From positions 191,001-255,000 of the forward strand of contig OZ024735.1 in the NCBI GenBank assembly GCA_964016875.1: a stretch of 64,000 bases of DNA, written 5' to 3'. Below are positions 31,249 to 40,856 of this stretch, one piece after another. Positions within the stretch are counted from its first letter, which is position 1, and each line of letters opens with the position of its first letter. The notes below the pieces were generated by a model that made no database searches, was not told the DNA's origin, and saw only the letters and a list, made by a program, of their open reading frames with translations. The DNA comes from Fallopia convolvulus (taxonomy: Eukaryota > Streptophyta > Magnoliopsida > Caryophyllales > Polygonaceae). A program made the translations under genes and the position numbers.

Positions 31249-33732
31249 ACATAATTTGGTAAGAGAGTCACATAATCATCTTTTCAATTAAAATTTTAGC
31301 TATTTATTATGTCATTATTTTTATTTATAATTTTATAGTTGTTTGAAAATGAAAGTTTTGTTGGTTAATAATTGAGATTTTAATTATTTATATTCATTAA
31401 ATAAATAATCATAATAGTTAGATTTGTTTATTTTTTAAAATACCCAAAAAATCATAGCCAATAATTTCTATTCAATTTTAAAAAAAAATCCAAACAAATC
31501 ATAGCCAACGTTTAAGATCATATAGTTGAAGGATTTTTCTACAAAAGATTTTGTAAAAAATAAAATATTTGGTTAAAAAATTTGATTAGTTTCAATCAAA
31601 TTCCAATCAGAAATAAATCTATACTACCATACCGAAAATAGCAAATTATTTTTTAAAATACCCGAAAAATTTCTAGCATGTTGAAATCAGAAGATTTGGT
31701 AAAACAATTTGATTAGTTCCAATAAAACTCCAACCATAACTAAATCCATATACTGTACTACCAGCACAAAAATAGCAAAATTTACAATTAAAATATGAAT
31801 AATAAAGGAAAATTGCAATTTGTTATCAATTTATTATCCATGAAATCACAATAAAAAATATTCTAAAGCAGTGAAAATATTGCAATTAAATCTCAATTAG
31901 CTATCCATGAAATCACAATCAAAATATTCCAAATAGATTATAATTAGCAAAAATCACATCCAATTAAAGTAAATAAAATGGAATTAAGCTCGAACAAATT
32001 TAATAAATCCGGGCGGCATCCGCCCTCGTCGCGCCGACGACAATGCTCCTGTTGCGTCGACCCGTCATCATTTAGTTTTGATCTCAACCATATAAGCATC
32101 TCTGACATCGACCCTTGTAAGAGAAAAAATGGTGAATTTCATGGATTAAGGAAAATAATAATTTACATGACATATGACATCATATACCTATTACATGGAG
32201 CCTTTATAAGCGAGTTCAGCCCCAACAACATCAACGACAATTTTGTAATTGAAGCTCGAACAAATTTCATGAACTGAGTAGCAGCGAGCCTCGCCTCACG
32301 AATGACATCGACAATGATTTTATGATCCTCAACACCGACAATGATTCTATACCATGCATCGACACCAATTTCGACCATGAGAAATACTCTGATTGAATGT
32401 GTGTTTGCAAAATCCGTACTTTATATGTACTAAGATACATGTTTAAATATGCATCCGAAAATGTTTTGGTAAAAAAATAGGATAATTATCTTTTTAACTA
32501 AAATCCTTTCAAAAAAGAAATTTTTTTCTAAATAAAATTTCCTGCTTTATTTATAATTTTATACTGTCATTGTTTATTACTGGATACAAATAAAAAAGAT
32601 TCGTTTCTTTGAACTATAATCTTCAAATAAAAGATTTGGTCAAGAAAATGGATACGTTCATACCTATATCCAACCTAATAAAATATATCTAGTTAAACAA
32701 ATCAATTAAATCTCAATCATAAGTAAATCGGTATCCCACCAAACCGAAAAAATTGCTAAAATTTGCTTGATCTATATCCAGATTTAAGTAAAGATCACAT
32801 ATTCGGAAAGTAAATCTTTATCTCTCAACCGAGAATAGAAAAAATAACAAAAAAATATCCCATTATTATAAGATTATTATACATAATATCAATACTATGT
32901 ATAATAGGAAGGTGAATCGGATATATAATTAATTAGGTTTAGCTAATTGATGACCTAATTGATGCGGATAGAGTATTACAGTATAATACTCCGTAGTGTT
33001 TAGTTTTTGCATATAGATAGTGATTTGATGTATATGTAATTCTAAATAGATTATTTCCAAATAGATAGTGATTTTATATATCCAAATAGATTATTTCCAA
33101 AAAATTTAATCTAAATTCTTCTACTAAAGATTACATAAACTGAAATTAAAGATTACAATGGTAGCATAATCGAAAATCCAAATTCGTTGGAAATTTATTT
33201 AAATTTAAATATATCTAAATATCTAAAAGCATTGTATCATTTGTAGGGGTGACATAAGGAGGCGAATTAATGGCGGAATTCGAGTAGTATTCTGAATGGT
33301 TTTATTCTTGGGCTTTCTAGATTTCTTTAAACTTGATGGTTTGGTTTTTGGATTGTGAGGGCATCGCAGTGGAATTTACTGGCTTACCTATGTGCCATCT
33401 CCATGTAGGCTTTGTAATCCTATTGTGTAAAGTTCAGATTCAATGAGCTCTTTTGTCTATAGAATTGACTAACCATTGAGATAGATCGGATTCAACTCAA
33501 GCTTTTGAGCTCCGCCACTAATCCTTTCGATTTTTCATTGATCGGGTTTGATGTTAATCTATTTTGAGTTCAGAAATCTTTTTTGAGTGATTTTTTAAAT
33601 GTTTGCGGTCAATTATTTTATATATGTATAATCAAGTTGCACGATGAAATGGATCGGTTTGAATTAAAGCGTACGTAAATTAAATGGTTGGCATGTGATA
33701 AAATATGACCGTGTAATGTGATATGTGAAAAA
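31249..33732. other. AT-rich intergenic DNA, no gene recognised
   Basis: About 2.5 kb of strongly AT-rich sequence. A short GC-richer island at about 32005-32060 and weak open frames at 31978-32277 (+) and 32163-32378 (-) have no recognisable domain. I see no LTR, TIR pair or RNA gene. Confidence 0.6.
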
Positions 33733-33795
33733 ATTAATCATGTGTAAATAAGTATTAATGATGTGTAAATAAGGATTAATGATGTGTAAATAAGG
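33733..33795. repeat. Three tandem copies of a 21-bp unit
   Basis: ATTAATSATGTGTAAATAAG-type unit at 33733, 33754 and 33775, differing at two or so positions. Confidence 0.85.
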
Positions 33796-33832
33796 TGGAG
33801 TAAGGAAATTTTGACATGTGTCAAAATCATAT

Positions 33833-33926
33833 GTGGTGTAATGTGGGATCGCCAAGTGGTTTTATCCGACGTGGCGCAATGTGGAGGCTCGAATTCTTAG
33901 TGGTTTTAATTATATATATAGATTAA
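33833..33926 (+). repeat. Right end of a short AT-rich repeat (type 'GTGGCG...TATAGAT')
   Basis: A GTGGCGCAATGTGG...TTTAATTATATATATAGAT ending resembles 36735-36813 and 61448-61497. It may be the 3' end of a non-autonomous Helitron- or MITE-like element; the class is uncertain. Confidence 0.4.
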
Positions 33927-34216
33927 AGATATCGGAGGATAAAAAATAATGTTAGTTTTTTTTTTGAGCTCTATGTTAATGCTTTTGATAACCAATTTAC
34001 GGTATGGTTAATAGTATATCAAAACTAGTAACTGAATGACGGTTAACCGAAATCCCTGGTTAATGGACCATACCCCCATAGCCCTAGGTATTTCCAGCAA
34101 AATCCGCCCAATCCCCTCTCTCTCCCTTTTTTCATCATCCCTCTAACCGCACCGAGTTCTTTCTTCTTCCTCTAAATCTCTCTTTTCGCACTCGTAATAT
34201 TCAAGACAACAACAGC

Positions 34217-37200
34217 ATGATTTTGGATCCGCCGCGTGCTCCAAATCTCATCTTCGTCGTCCCTGGTTTTTTCGAAACCCCAAGTTCATCGACGTTGTTC
34301 TTCAACTCGCCGTAATTTAGCTCTGATTGTTGTTTTCTTTGCTCGCAGGTTTTAGCAAGAATGATCGAGAGAAACTGATGGGCTTTCTCAAGGTGAGATT
34401 TCACTGGTTTTGTGTTTGTAAGCCTGGGATTTTAGGGAGATTTCGCTGAATTTGGTTGTGGTTTCTGTTTGCACAGACAAAGTGGCTAGATTGTGCTAAA
34501 AAGGATGAGAAGATTCTGGAATCCCTTCGGAAGCGTGTTGAGGCGTTGAGGCACCTGCAGGTTTTGAGTTTCTTCTGTTTTTGCCGCTTTTAATTAGAAT
34601 TGTCTGCCTTTGGCTTTTGTTTTACGGTGGTTTTGAAAGTGATGTGCGAATGTGTACTTGTAGTTAGAATTTTTGTGTTTGTGGCAACTATCTGTTTCTT
34701 CTTTTGATTTCCTCTAGAATGCCTCGGCCTTCTTTGTGTTAGTTTGTTTAGCTGCCTATACTATCTACAAAGAACTGTTATATCCTTTTAGAATTTGTAT
34801 GCCTGATTTACTACTATTTTTAGATCAGTAAATTGATGTTGTTTGGTCATGATCAAAGGACCTTATATGTTTTACACTCAGGTGGTGCACTTGTGCAGCT
34901 GCATTGAACATTGAGAGTTATATAATAACGGATTTACTTTGCAGAGCCAACGTGATGAGCTTAGGGATAAGTTTCTCCAGGAAAGGGCAGCGCTTGAGGC
35001 TAATTACCGGAAGCTCTATGAACCACTCGATACAGAGGTTTGGTTTCTGCAATCAAACAATGGGTTACTTTTCATTTTGCAAAATCCTTCTTCATATCAT
35101 GTCTGATCATCTTTTGTGTTTTAACCTACAGCGATATTGCATTGTAAATGGTGTACGTGAAATTGAGGGAGCTACCAATGAAGTAGCAGCAGATGAGCAA
35201 GGTGCTACCGATGCCACAGAAGGTACCTCGACACTTTAAATACGAACAGTTTACTACTCTTTTAAAGAGTGCATGGGTTATGGATGAATATTTTGCCAGT
35301 TCTGTTTTAGTAAATAATCTCTAGTTTACAACTGACTCCAATTTCGGTATTCTTGCTAAACATGAAGGGTTTCAAACTTAATTGTTCACTCTTTTTATGC
35401 TAATGGAAACAGAACTTTTGATTATAACTCTTTTTTTTTTTTTTTATAAAGCCGAACACAATTTCTTTTGCCAGGTGGTTCGGTCCCGAACCTTTATGGT
35501 TCGAACCAACCAAAACCCACACTACATTACTCACGGCTTTTGCACTTTTTCACTTGCAAAAATTCCCAAAAATCGACAACATTCTCCACAAAGATGCACT
35601 ACCCAAAAATGTAATTCCCACATTCTTTCCACACCCAAAATTCACTCAACAAAAATTAATTTTCAAGCCACTCAACTAATGTTCGAATCCCGCAAAGGGT
35701 CAAGCTATCATCGGCTAGGAATAACATTTTTGAGGAGCTACAAAAATCGGCTAAAGGCTAAAACGGGTCCAATGGATTCTTTTTATTATATACATGCCTT
35801 GTGACAAAATTTTTGTGTGGAGACATTGCTTCCGTTTATTATATTGTAGTATAGATTTTTGAAATAGATATAATTACTAACTCACGTATACACTGGTGTA
35901 ATTTTAGGCAACTATAATATATATTATAGTAACTCACGTATATATTAATGTAATTTTTGACAACTATAACATATGTTATCTTTTTGATAGTACGTTTGAT
36001 CTTCCTCACCATAATCTGTACTATCTTTTTGATTGAAATTTTGTACATATTTAGCAGTCTTGTGTACATATATAAGTAATCATTTGTACATGTTTTAAAA
36101 TTTATACATCGTCATATAAATTTGGCAAATTGTTTATAATCAGACATATATTTGGCAATCTTTAAGCATCCGTATATTTCTACATGATCTTTAAGTAGAC
36201 ATATAAGTATAATATATAAGTAACTCGTTAAAACATGATATAATCTTTATTGATAGAAAATTTTCATATAGATGAAAATTTTGCATATATGTAATCTTTT
36301 GTACATAATTTAAAATTTTATATATTTATCTAGAAAAGGTATGGATTTTGCAATATAAAATCTAGAAAAATCTAGATACATAATCTTATTGATCTTATGA
36401 AAAAAATACGAATTTTGTTTAAAAAAACCAAATGTTATTTCAAAACTATAAAAAATCTGAATTATATTTTAAAAAAATGCGTGATTAATCAGATAGATAA
36501 ATAATTTATATCAATATATAATTTATAAAAATCCGAATTTATTTAGAAAAATCTAGATACATAATCTTATTAATCTTAGGAATATCTAGATAGTAAATCT
36601 ATACATATAAAATCGGATATAAAAAATCCCAAATTATTTTTGGTAGAAATTTGATGGTTTTGATTTAGTTTTAATGAAGATTGTAAAAGATCACCATTTA
36701 AATAATAAGGGAGGGCCCATTTGATTATTCAATAATATTTACGTCACGTGGCGAAAATTTTGTGAAGACTTCGGTTCCGCTTTATACTATAGTAGTATAG
36801 ATTTGCAATGAACGTAATTGGTCCTTGCTAGGTGGTTGGCTGCACTGTCAGTTTGAAGTATAAAGATTTGTCTAGGTGGTTGGCTGCACTGTCCTTGCTA
36901 GGTGAAAATTTTCTTCTAGGTTTGTCTAGGAATGAGGTACAAATGTTGGCAGTATAAAGATAGTTGCTTGCTTTATTTATAAAGTTATTCTGTTGTATAT
37001 GCATTTTGATAAATATTTAATTGGGATGCAGAGAAAGGTGTTCCCTGCTTTTGGGTGAATGCAATGAAGACTCTTGAAGTGTTGGCCGAAGAGGTGATGC
37101 CTGGACTTACTAATCCAATTCAATGTTGATACTCCCTCTGTTAAGGAAAAGTTGTCATTCTAGTTTGACTGTTTTAAAACTTGTCATTTTAGATATTTTA

Positions 37201-38352
37201 ACACACATTTTTCCTATATAAATCTCACCAGGTTAAAATATTTATTTAAATACATAATAGAAATTCATAAAATTGAAATTCATAAAATTGAGGGTATTTC
37301 AGAGAAATCATTTGGCTTTTTAATTTTTTGAACAAGTCCTAAAACGACATGTGTTCCTTAGCGGATCGAGTATTTTCTTTTGAGAGTATGTATGGCTTGA
37401 TGACCTGAGTTCGGATTTCAGATCACGGAACATGATGAAGAGGCTTTAGAATATCTAAAAGATATCAAGTGGCATAGGATTGAGAATTCCAAGGGCTTTG
37501 AGCTTGAATTCTGTTTTGCCAGAAACCCCTTCTTCAAAAATGATGTTCTGACAAAGACTTATTACATGATTAACGAAGAAGAACTTCTTTTGGAGAAGGC
37601 AATTGGGTAGGCACCTACTCTTGGTTAAGCATTTTGCTAGATTTTTGTGAAAAGACTCATCTGTAAACTGTTTTGTAGGACTGAGATTGAGTGGTATCCA
37701 GGGCAGTGCTTGACACTAAAGAAGATGGCCAAGGAGGGGTCAAAGAATGCAAAGCCAATCTCTGAAAGCTTTTTCAACTTCTTCAGCCCTCCTCAGGTCC
37801 CAGAGGATGATGATGACAATGATGAAGATACTGTAAGTTTGATACTTTTTCTTTCAGATATTTCATCTTATCAATTTAATTATCATTAGTATGCTATTTT
37901 TGTTTTAATTGCTAGACTGAGGAGGAGCTTCAGAATAGAATGAGGCGGGATTATAAAGTTGGGTAAGCTGCTGTTATATATAAGACTTCTGAAATTAGGT
38001 TGCTTTCTCAAATAATGTGTTGCCATCGTCACTAAATCTTGCTTTGCATATTATAGTTTAACCATCCGAGACAAGATTATACCCCATGCTGTCTCTTGTT
38101 TCACCAGTGAAGCAGCTCAGGATAAGTTTGAGGCCTTGACTAGGACGAATATGAAGACAAAGAAGAGGACAAGGATGACCATGACGATGATGAAGCGGAA
38201 GAAGGTACTGCATTTTTTAACTTCTCCCGGTTTACTTTGTCAGATTGTCGTGAAGATGCTAATTTCTCTCCCTGTTGGTTTTGTGACTTTTGTCGATATA
38301 GTCATCAGCTGGAGATCAGCTGGAGATACAGTCATCAGCTGGAGATCAGTGA
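34217..38352 (+). CDS. NAP1-like nucleosome assembly protein (histone chaperone), predicted 11 exons, 335 aa
   Basis: Predicted exons: 34217-34265, 34349-34392, 34477-34560, 34945-35037, 35132-35222, 37032-37093, 37422-37606, 37679-37832, 37916-37962, 38057-38204, 38302-38352, all with GT/AG borders and matching phases. The protein carries NAP1 hallmarks: RDELRDKFLQERAALEANY, RKLYEPL, EKGVPCFWVNAMKT, LKDIKWHRIEN, DVLTKTYYMI, TEIEWYPGQCLT, SFFNFFSPPQVPED and TIRDKIIPHAVS. NAP1 proteins bind H2A-H2B and help assemble nucleosomes. The family's acidic C-terminal tail is present in DNA but in the +1 frame of exon 10; the frame that is open reads a Lys/Met/Thr-rich stretch ending SSAGDQ. Exon 1 and the last exon are the least certain. 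It is the only likely host gene here and may be a diverged or decaying paralogue. Confidence 0.8.
35455..35770. repeat. Fragment of Gypsy-B-like 3' untranslated region inside NAP1 intron 5
   Basis: TTCGGTCCCGAACC...ATGGTTCGAACC followed by AAAGATGCACTACCCAAAAA and TCAAGCTATCATCGGCTAGG closely matches 46200-46490 of Gypsy-B and more weakly 10540-10860 of Gypsy-A. It has no LTR of its own. Confidence 0.85.
35790..35856 (+). repeat. Right end of a short AT-rich repeat in NAP1 intron 5 (copy 1)
   Basis: GACATTGCTTCCG then TTATATTGTAGTATAGAT; the same ending as at 36813. Confidence 0.45.
36715..36813 (+). repeat. Right end of a short AT-rich repeat in NAP1 intron 5 (copy 2)
   Basis: CACGTGGCGAAAATTTTGTG, GACTTCGGTTCCG and TATAGTAGTATAGAT. 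Two such ends in tandem suggest one element inserted into, or beside, another in the intron. Confidence 0.45.
37130..37372. mobile_element. Stowaway-type MITE (Tc1/mariner) in NAP1 intron 6
   Basis: 243 bp including TA at both ends. The left end CTCCCTCTGTTAAGGAA and the inverted right end CTCGATCCGCTAAGGAA are imperfect terminal inverted repeats of the Stowaway CTCCCTCCGT type. No coding capacity. It lies between exons 6 and 7 and leaves both splice sites intact. Confidence 0.85.
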
Positions 38353-38582
38353 GTTCCCAACCGGAATTCATTTCCAGATATGGTGGAATATGATATGATT
38401 CAACCCGTGTTATTTTATAAGTGAGAGTAATTATCATGGAGTCGTCTTGGTTTGACGAGTCTTGTTCTATTTCCCTCTATCTCCTATGTAGTAATGGTCT
38501 TGTGGGCCTGCTGGTTTTTTTGTTTTTTTTAAGATTTTAATTGCTAGTGTGAATTTGTAAGTTGATCAAATATGGAAACTTG

Positions 38583-38752
38583 ATATATACCCAAAAGTCA
38601 AAAACTTTCTATGGAAAATCGATAATAATGGACTCCCCACAAAAGAACGCCTAAGAGAAAAATAGGTCATTACTCCAGGAGGATGCATTCTATGTGACTG
38701 TTCCTCGGAAGATACAAACTATATTCTTGCTAAATGTCCGTATATGCTTTAT
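38583..38752 (+). pseudogene. LINE relic: zinc-binding region of a non-LTR reverse transcriptase (zf-RVT)
   Basis: The frame reads KVKNFLWKIDNNGLPTKERL, a stop (TAG near 38664), then GGCILCDCSSEDTNYILAKC. The W-K...GLPTKERL and C-x2-C...C spacing is typical of the zf-RVT domain at the end of plant LINE ORF2 proteins. Only about 55 residues are recognisable. It starts about 230 bp after the NAP1 stop. Confidence 0.75.
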
Positions 38753-38788
38753 ATAGCACACAAAGTTAACCCAAACACGGCTCAGGTG

Positions 38789-38910
38789 ATTTCGGAATCA
38801 AAGTGAAGTGAAGTGATTTCGGAATCAAAGTGAAGTGATTTCGGAATCAAAGAGAATCAAAGTGAAGTGATTTCGGAATCAAAGAGAATCAAAGTGAAGT
38901 GATTTCGGAA
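38789..38910. repeat. Minisatellite, 22- and 32-bp units
   Basis: GTGATTTCGGAATCAAAG repeated, spaced by GTGAA or by AGAATCAAAGTGAA; about five starts of the unit. It follows the LINE relic and no other copy is in the window. Confidence 0.9.
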
Positions 38911-39259
38911 GTTTGAGTTCTCGTCACAGCTTAGACAGTGTTCAGTAAAACAGCCATAATTTTGGCTCGAAAGTTGATCTCGAGCTGAATCAAGATGCGT
39001 TGGAAAGCTTATTCAATTATCTACAACTTTGTAGTTGAAGTCAACAGCAGAATCCAACGGGAGCATGGCCAAAATTGTGTTTTACTAGAAGCTGTTCAAA
39101 ATCTTATGAGAATATCTTACTTTCCAAAATTACTATCTTATGCTATCATTATATCTTTTGCTTAGTATATTAATAGGACGTTTTCTGGTTTGTTTTAGAT
39201 GGAACAATGCGTTTATCGTTGTATGATAAGCTACTTCCCTTTTACATTATTTGCATTAT
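38911..39259. other. Unidentified segment, possible LTR fragment
   Basis: No gene. A GCCATAATTTTGGCTCG...GCGTTGGAAAGCTTATTC...CAACTTTGTAG string resembles sequence I associate with plant LTRs, but no partner is present here. Confidence 0.4.
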
Positions 39260-39720
39260 TCATATTATATCTTTTGGTAGTTTTTTAGGATAGATTTTTA
39301 TAAGGCTATCTTTCCTTTGTAGTAGATCGCAACACCTATTCTCCATCTTAGCAACGTTGTCTGCCACACGATCAAGCCTGTCCATCCTTCGCTCAAAACT
39401 AGGATCTGAAAAAGATGCAAACTTGAACTCCAAGACAGGAGAAACAATCAAACAAAGCATAAAATGGCGAGCAAACAAGTTACTTGCGCGACAAGCAACA
39501 CCTGCGGCGGCTAGGGTTTCCTGTCAGAGGATTGCTGCGTATTTTGACCTTTTCGGGGGTCAAACAAACTCTGATTTTGACAAATCTTATACGCATGAAC
39601 TCGTATCAAAATTCTCTACATTAGTATGTGATTAGAATTTTGAAATTTCCTCAGAAAAAATTCGAAAATTTCCAGAACCTTCGGCTTTGACGAGATTAAC
39701 CTGGCTCTGATACCACTTGA
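39260..39720 (-). mobile_element. Leader and start of gag region of a Gypsy-D-family copy
   Basis: On the - strand, sequence directly downstream of the Gypsy-D LTR: primer site, then an open frame (39260-39478, ...FERRMDRLDRVADNVAKMEN) that could be the start of a Gag. Similarity to the gag at 42708-43345 is not obvious, so coding is uncertain. It is truncated on the left. Confidence 0.6.
39701..39715 (-). other. Gypsy-D primer binding site (initiator tRNA-Met)
   Basis: On the - strand TGGTATCAGAGCCAG, 5 bp after the LTR end ...CATACA. Confidence 0.88.
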
Positions 39721-40856
39721 TGTATGACACGCCTAGGATGATCCTTGATTCGTCACACACTTGAACAATGGATGCTTTGGATCTAGATCTTGTATAAAGT
39801 TTAAGACTTTGATTTCTCAATCTTAATTCACAATCCAATCACACGATTTCACAAACACAATCACAACTCAAATATGAATGCAATCGGACGAACACTTGTA
39901 TTAGAAAACTCAAAACAATGTCAACAGCGTGTGAGAAAGCATACAAGCTCTCTCAATTTCACACTGAGGATAAACTAAGGCCAAGGCCATCTATTTATAC
40001 TAAAACAAGGCTAAGCTAGGACTATTCTAGAAGATAAAACAATTATCTAAATTATTATCAAAAGATACAAAGCATATCTTTCAATAATAATTTCTATCTA
40101 GAAATATAAAACAATGTCTTGCAAACTAAGTAATACTAAAGATAGAAACCCTTCCTATTATAAGAATGGAAAGTGTTATCATGCACCAATAAGCCAAGGA
40201 CGCCCATCATGAAGAAAAGATCACGCCCGTCTTGATTTATGAAAACTCCTTTGCTTGCACTCCAAGGCTTCATGTGATATGGAAAGTCTTCTTCTTCATG
40301 TCCAAGGAAAGGGAGGACGTCCCACAAGTAAGGCAAGTCTTCATCTTGGACTCCAAGGCAAGGAAGAGAGAGAGAAGAGAGGTGCCAACAAATAAGGAAA
40401 CCAAGCTTGCTTGCACTCCAAGGCTAAATAAAAATGGAAAGTCTTCTTCTTCATGGATAAGGAAGACGTCCAACAAATATGGCAAGTGTACATCTTGGAG
40501 AGCAAGGCAAAAGGAGAGAGGCGTGCCCTTAAATAAATAAAGAGGCACGTTTGGCGGCCAGCTAGGTGCGCGTTGGCGCGCGCTTGTGCTGAGTGTCGGG
40601 CACCCTCGTACCTTGGCTTGGCGCGTGCGTGTGTTGCGCCGTGTCTTGGCCGTGGCTTGTGTCATGGCTTGGCTCTTCATTTGTGTTTGCATTTCCTTGT
40701 AGAAATGTGACCCATTTCTTGATGACAAATAATTAAGACCATTTGAAGCATCCTTCATGATCTTTTTAGCTTGACTCCTTATGATAGAACTTTTGACTTG
40801 GAGTTGTCATCAACTCTTGAGCATCTGGTAAATTTTTTTTGGACCAATTGCTATCA
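39721..40856 (-). repeat. Gypsy-D LTR with internal sequence on both sides
   Basis: 1136 bp; on the - strand TGATAGCAATTGG...GTGTCATACA. Left (39701-39715) lies a primer site, right (from 40857) the purine tract AGTGGAGGAGAA of another unit. It contains a tandem duplication of about 156 bp (starts 40251 and 40407) and a GC-rich stretch at 40550-40660. Confidence 0.85.

Noticed and set aside
32163..32378. 71-codon - strand frame in AT-rich DNA
   Set aside because: No recognisable domain, short, and no supporting context.
35382..35804. 140-codon frame in NAP1 intron 5
   Set aside because: It covers the gypsy 3' UTR fragment, which is non-coding in the parent element.
38789..38910. CRISPR-like array
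   Set aside because: Repeats are directly adjacent with no unique spacers, in plant DNA; it is a minisatellite.
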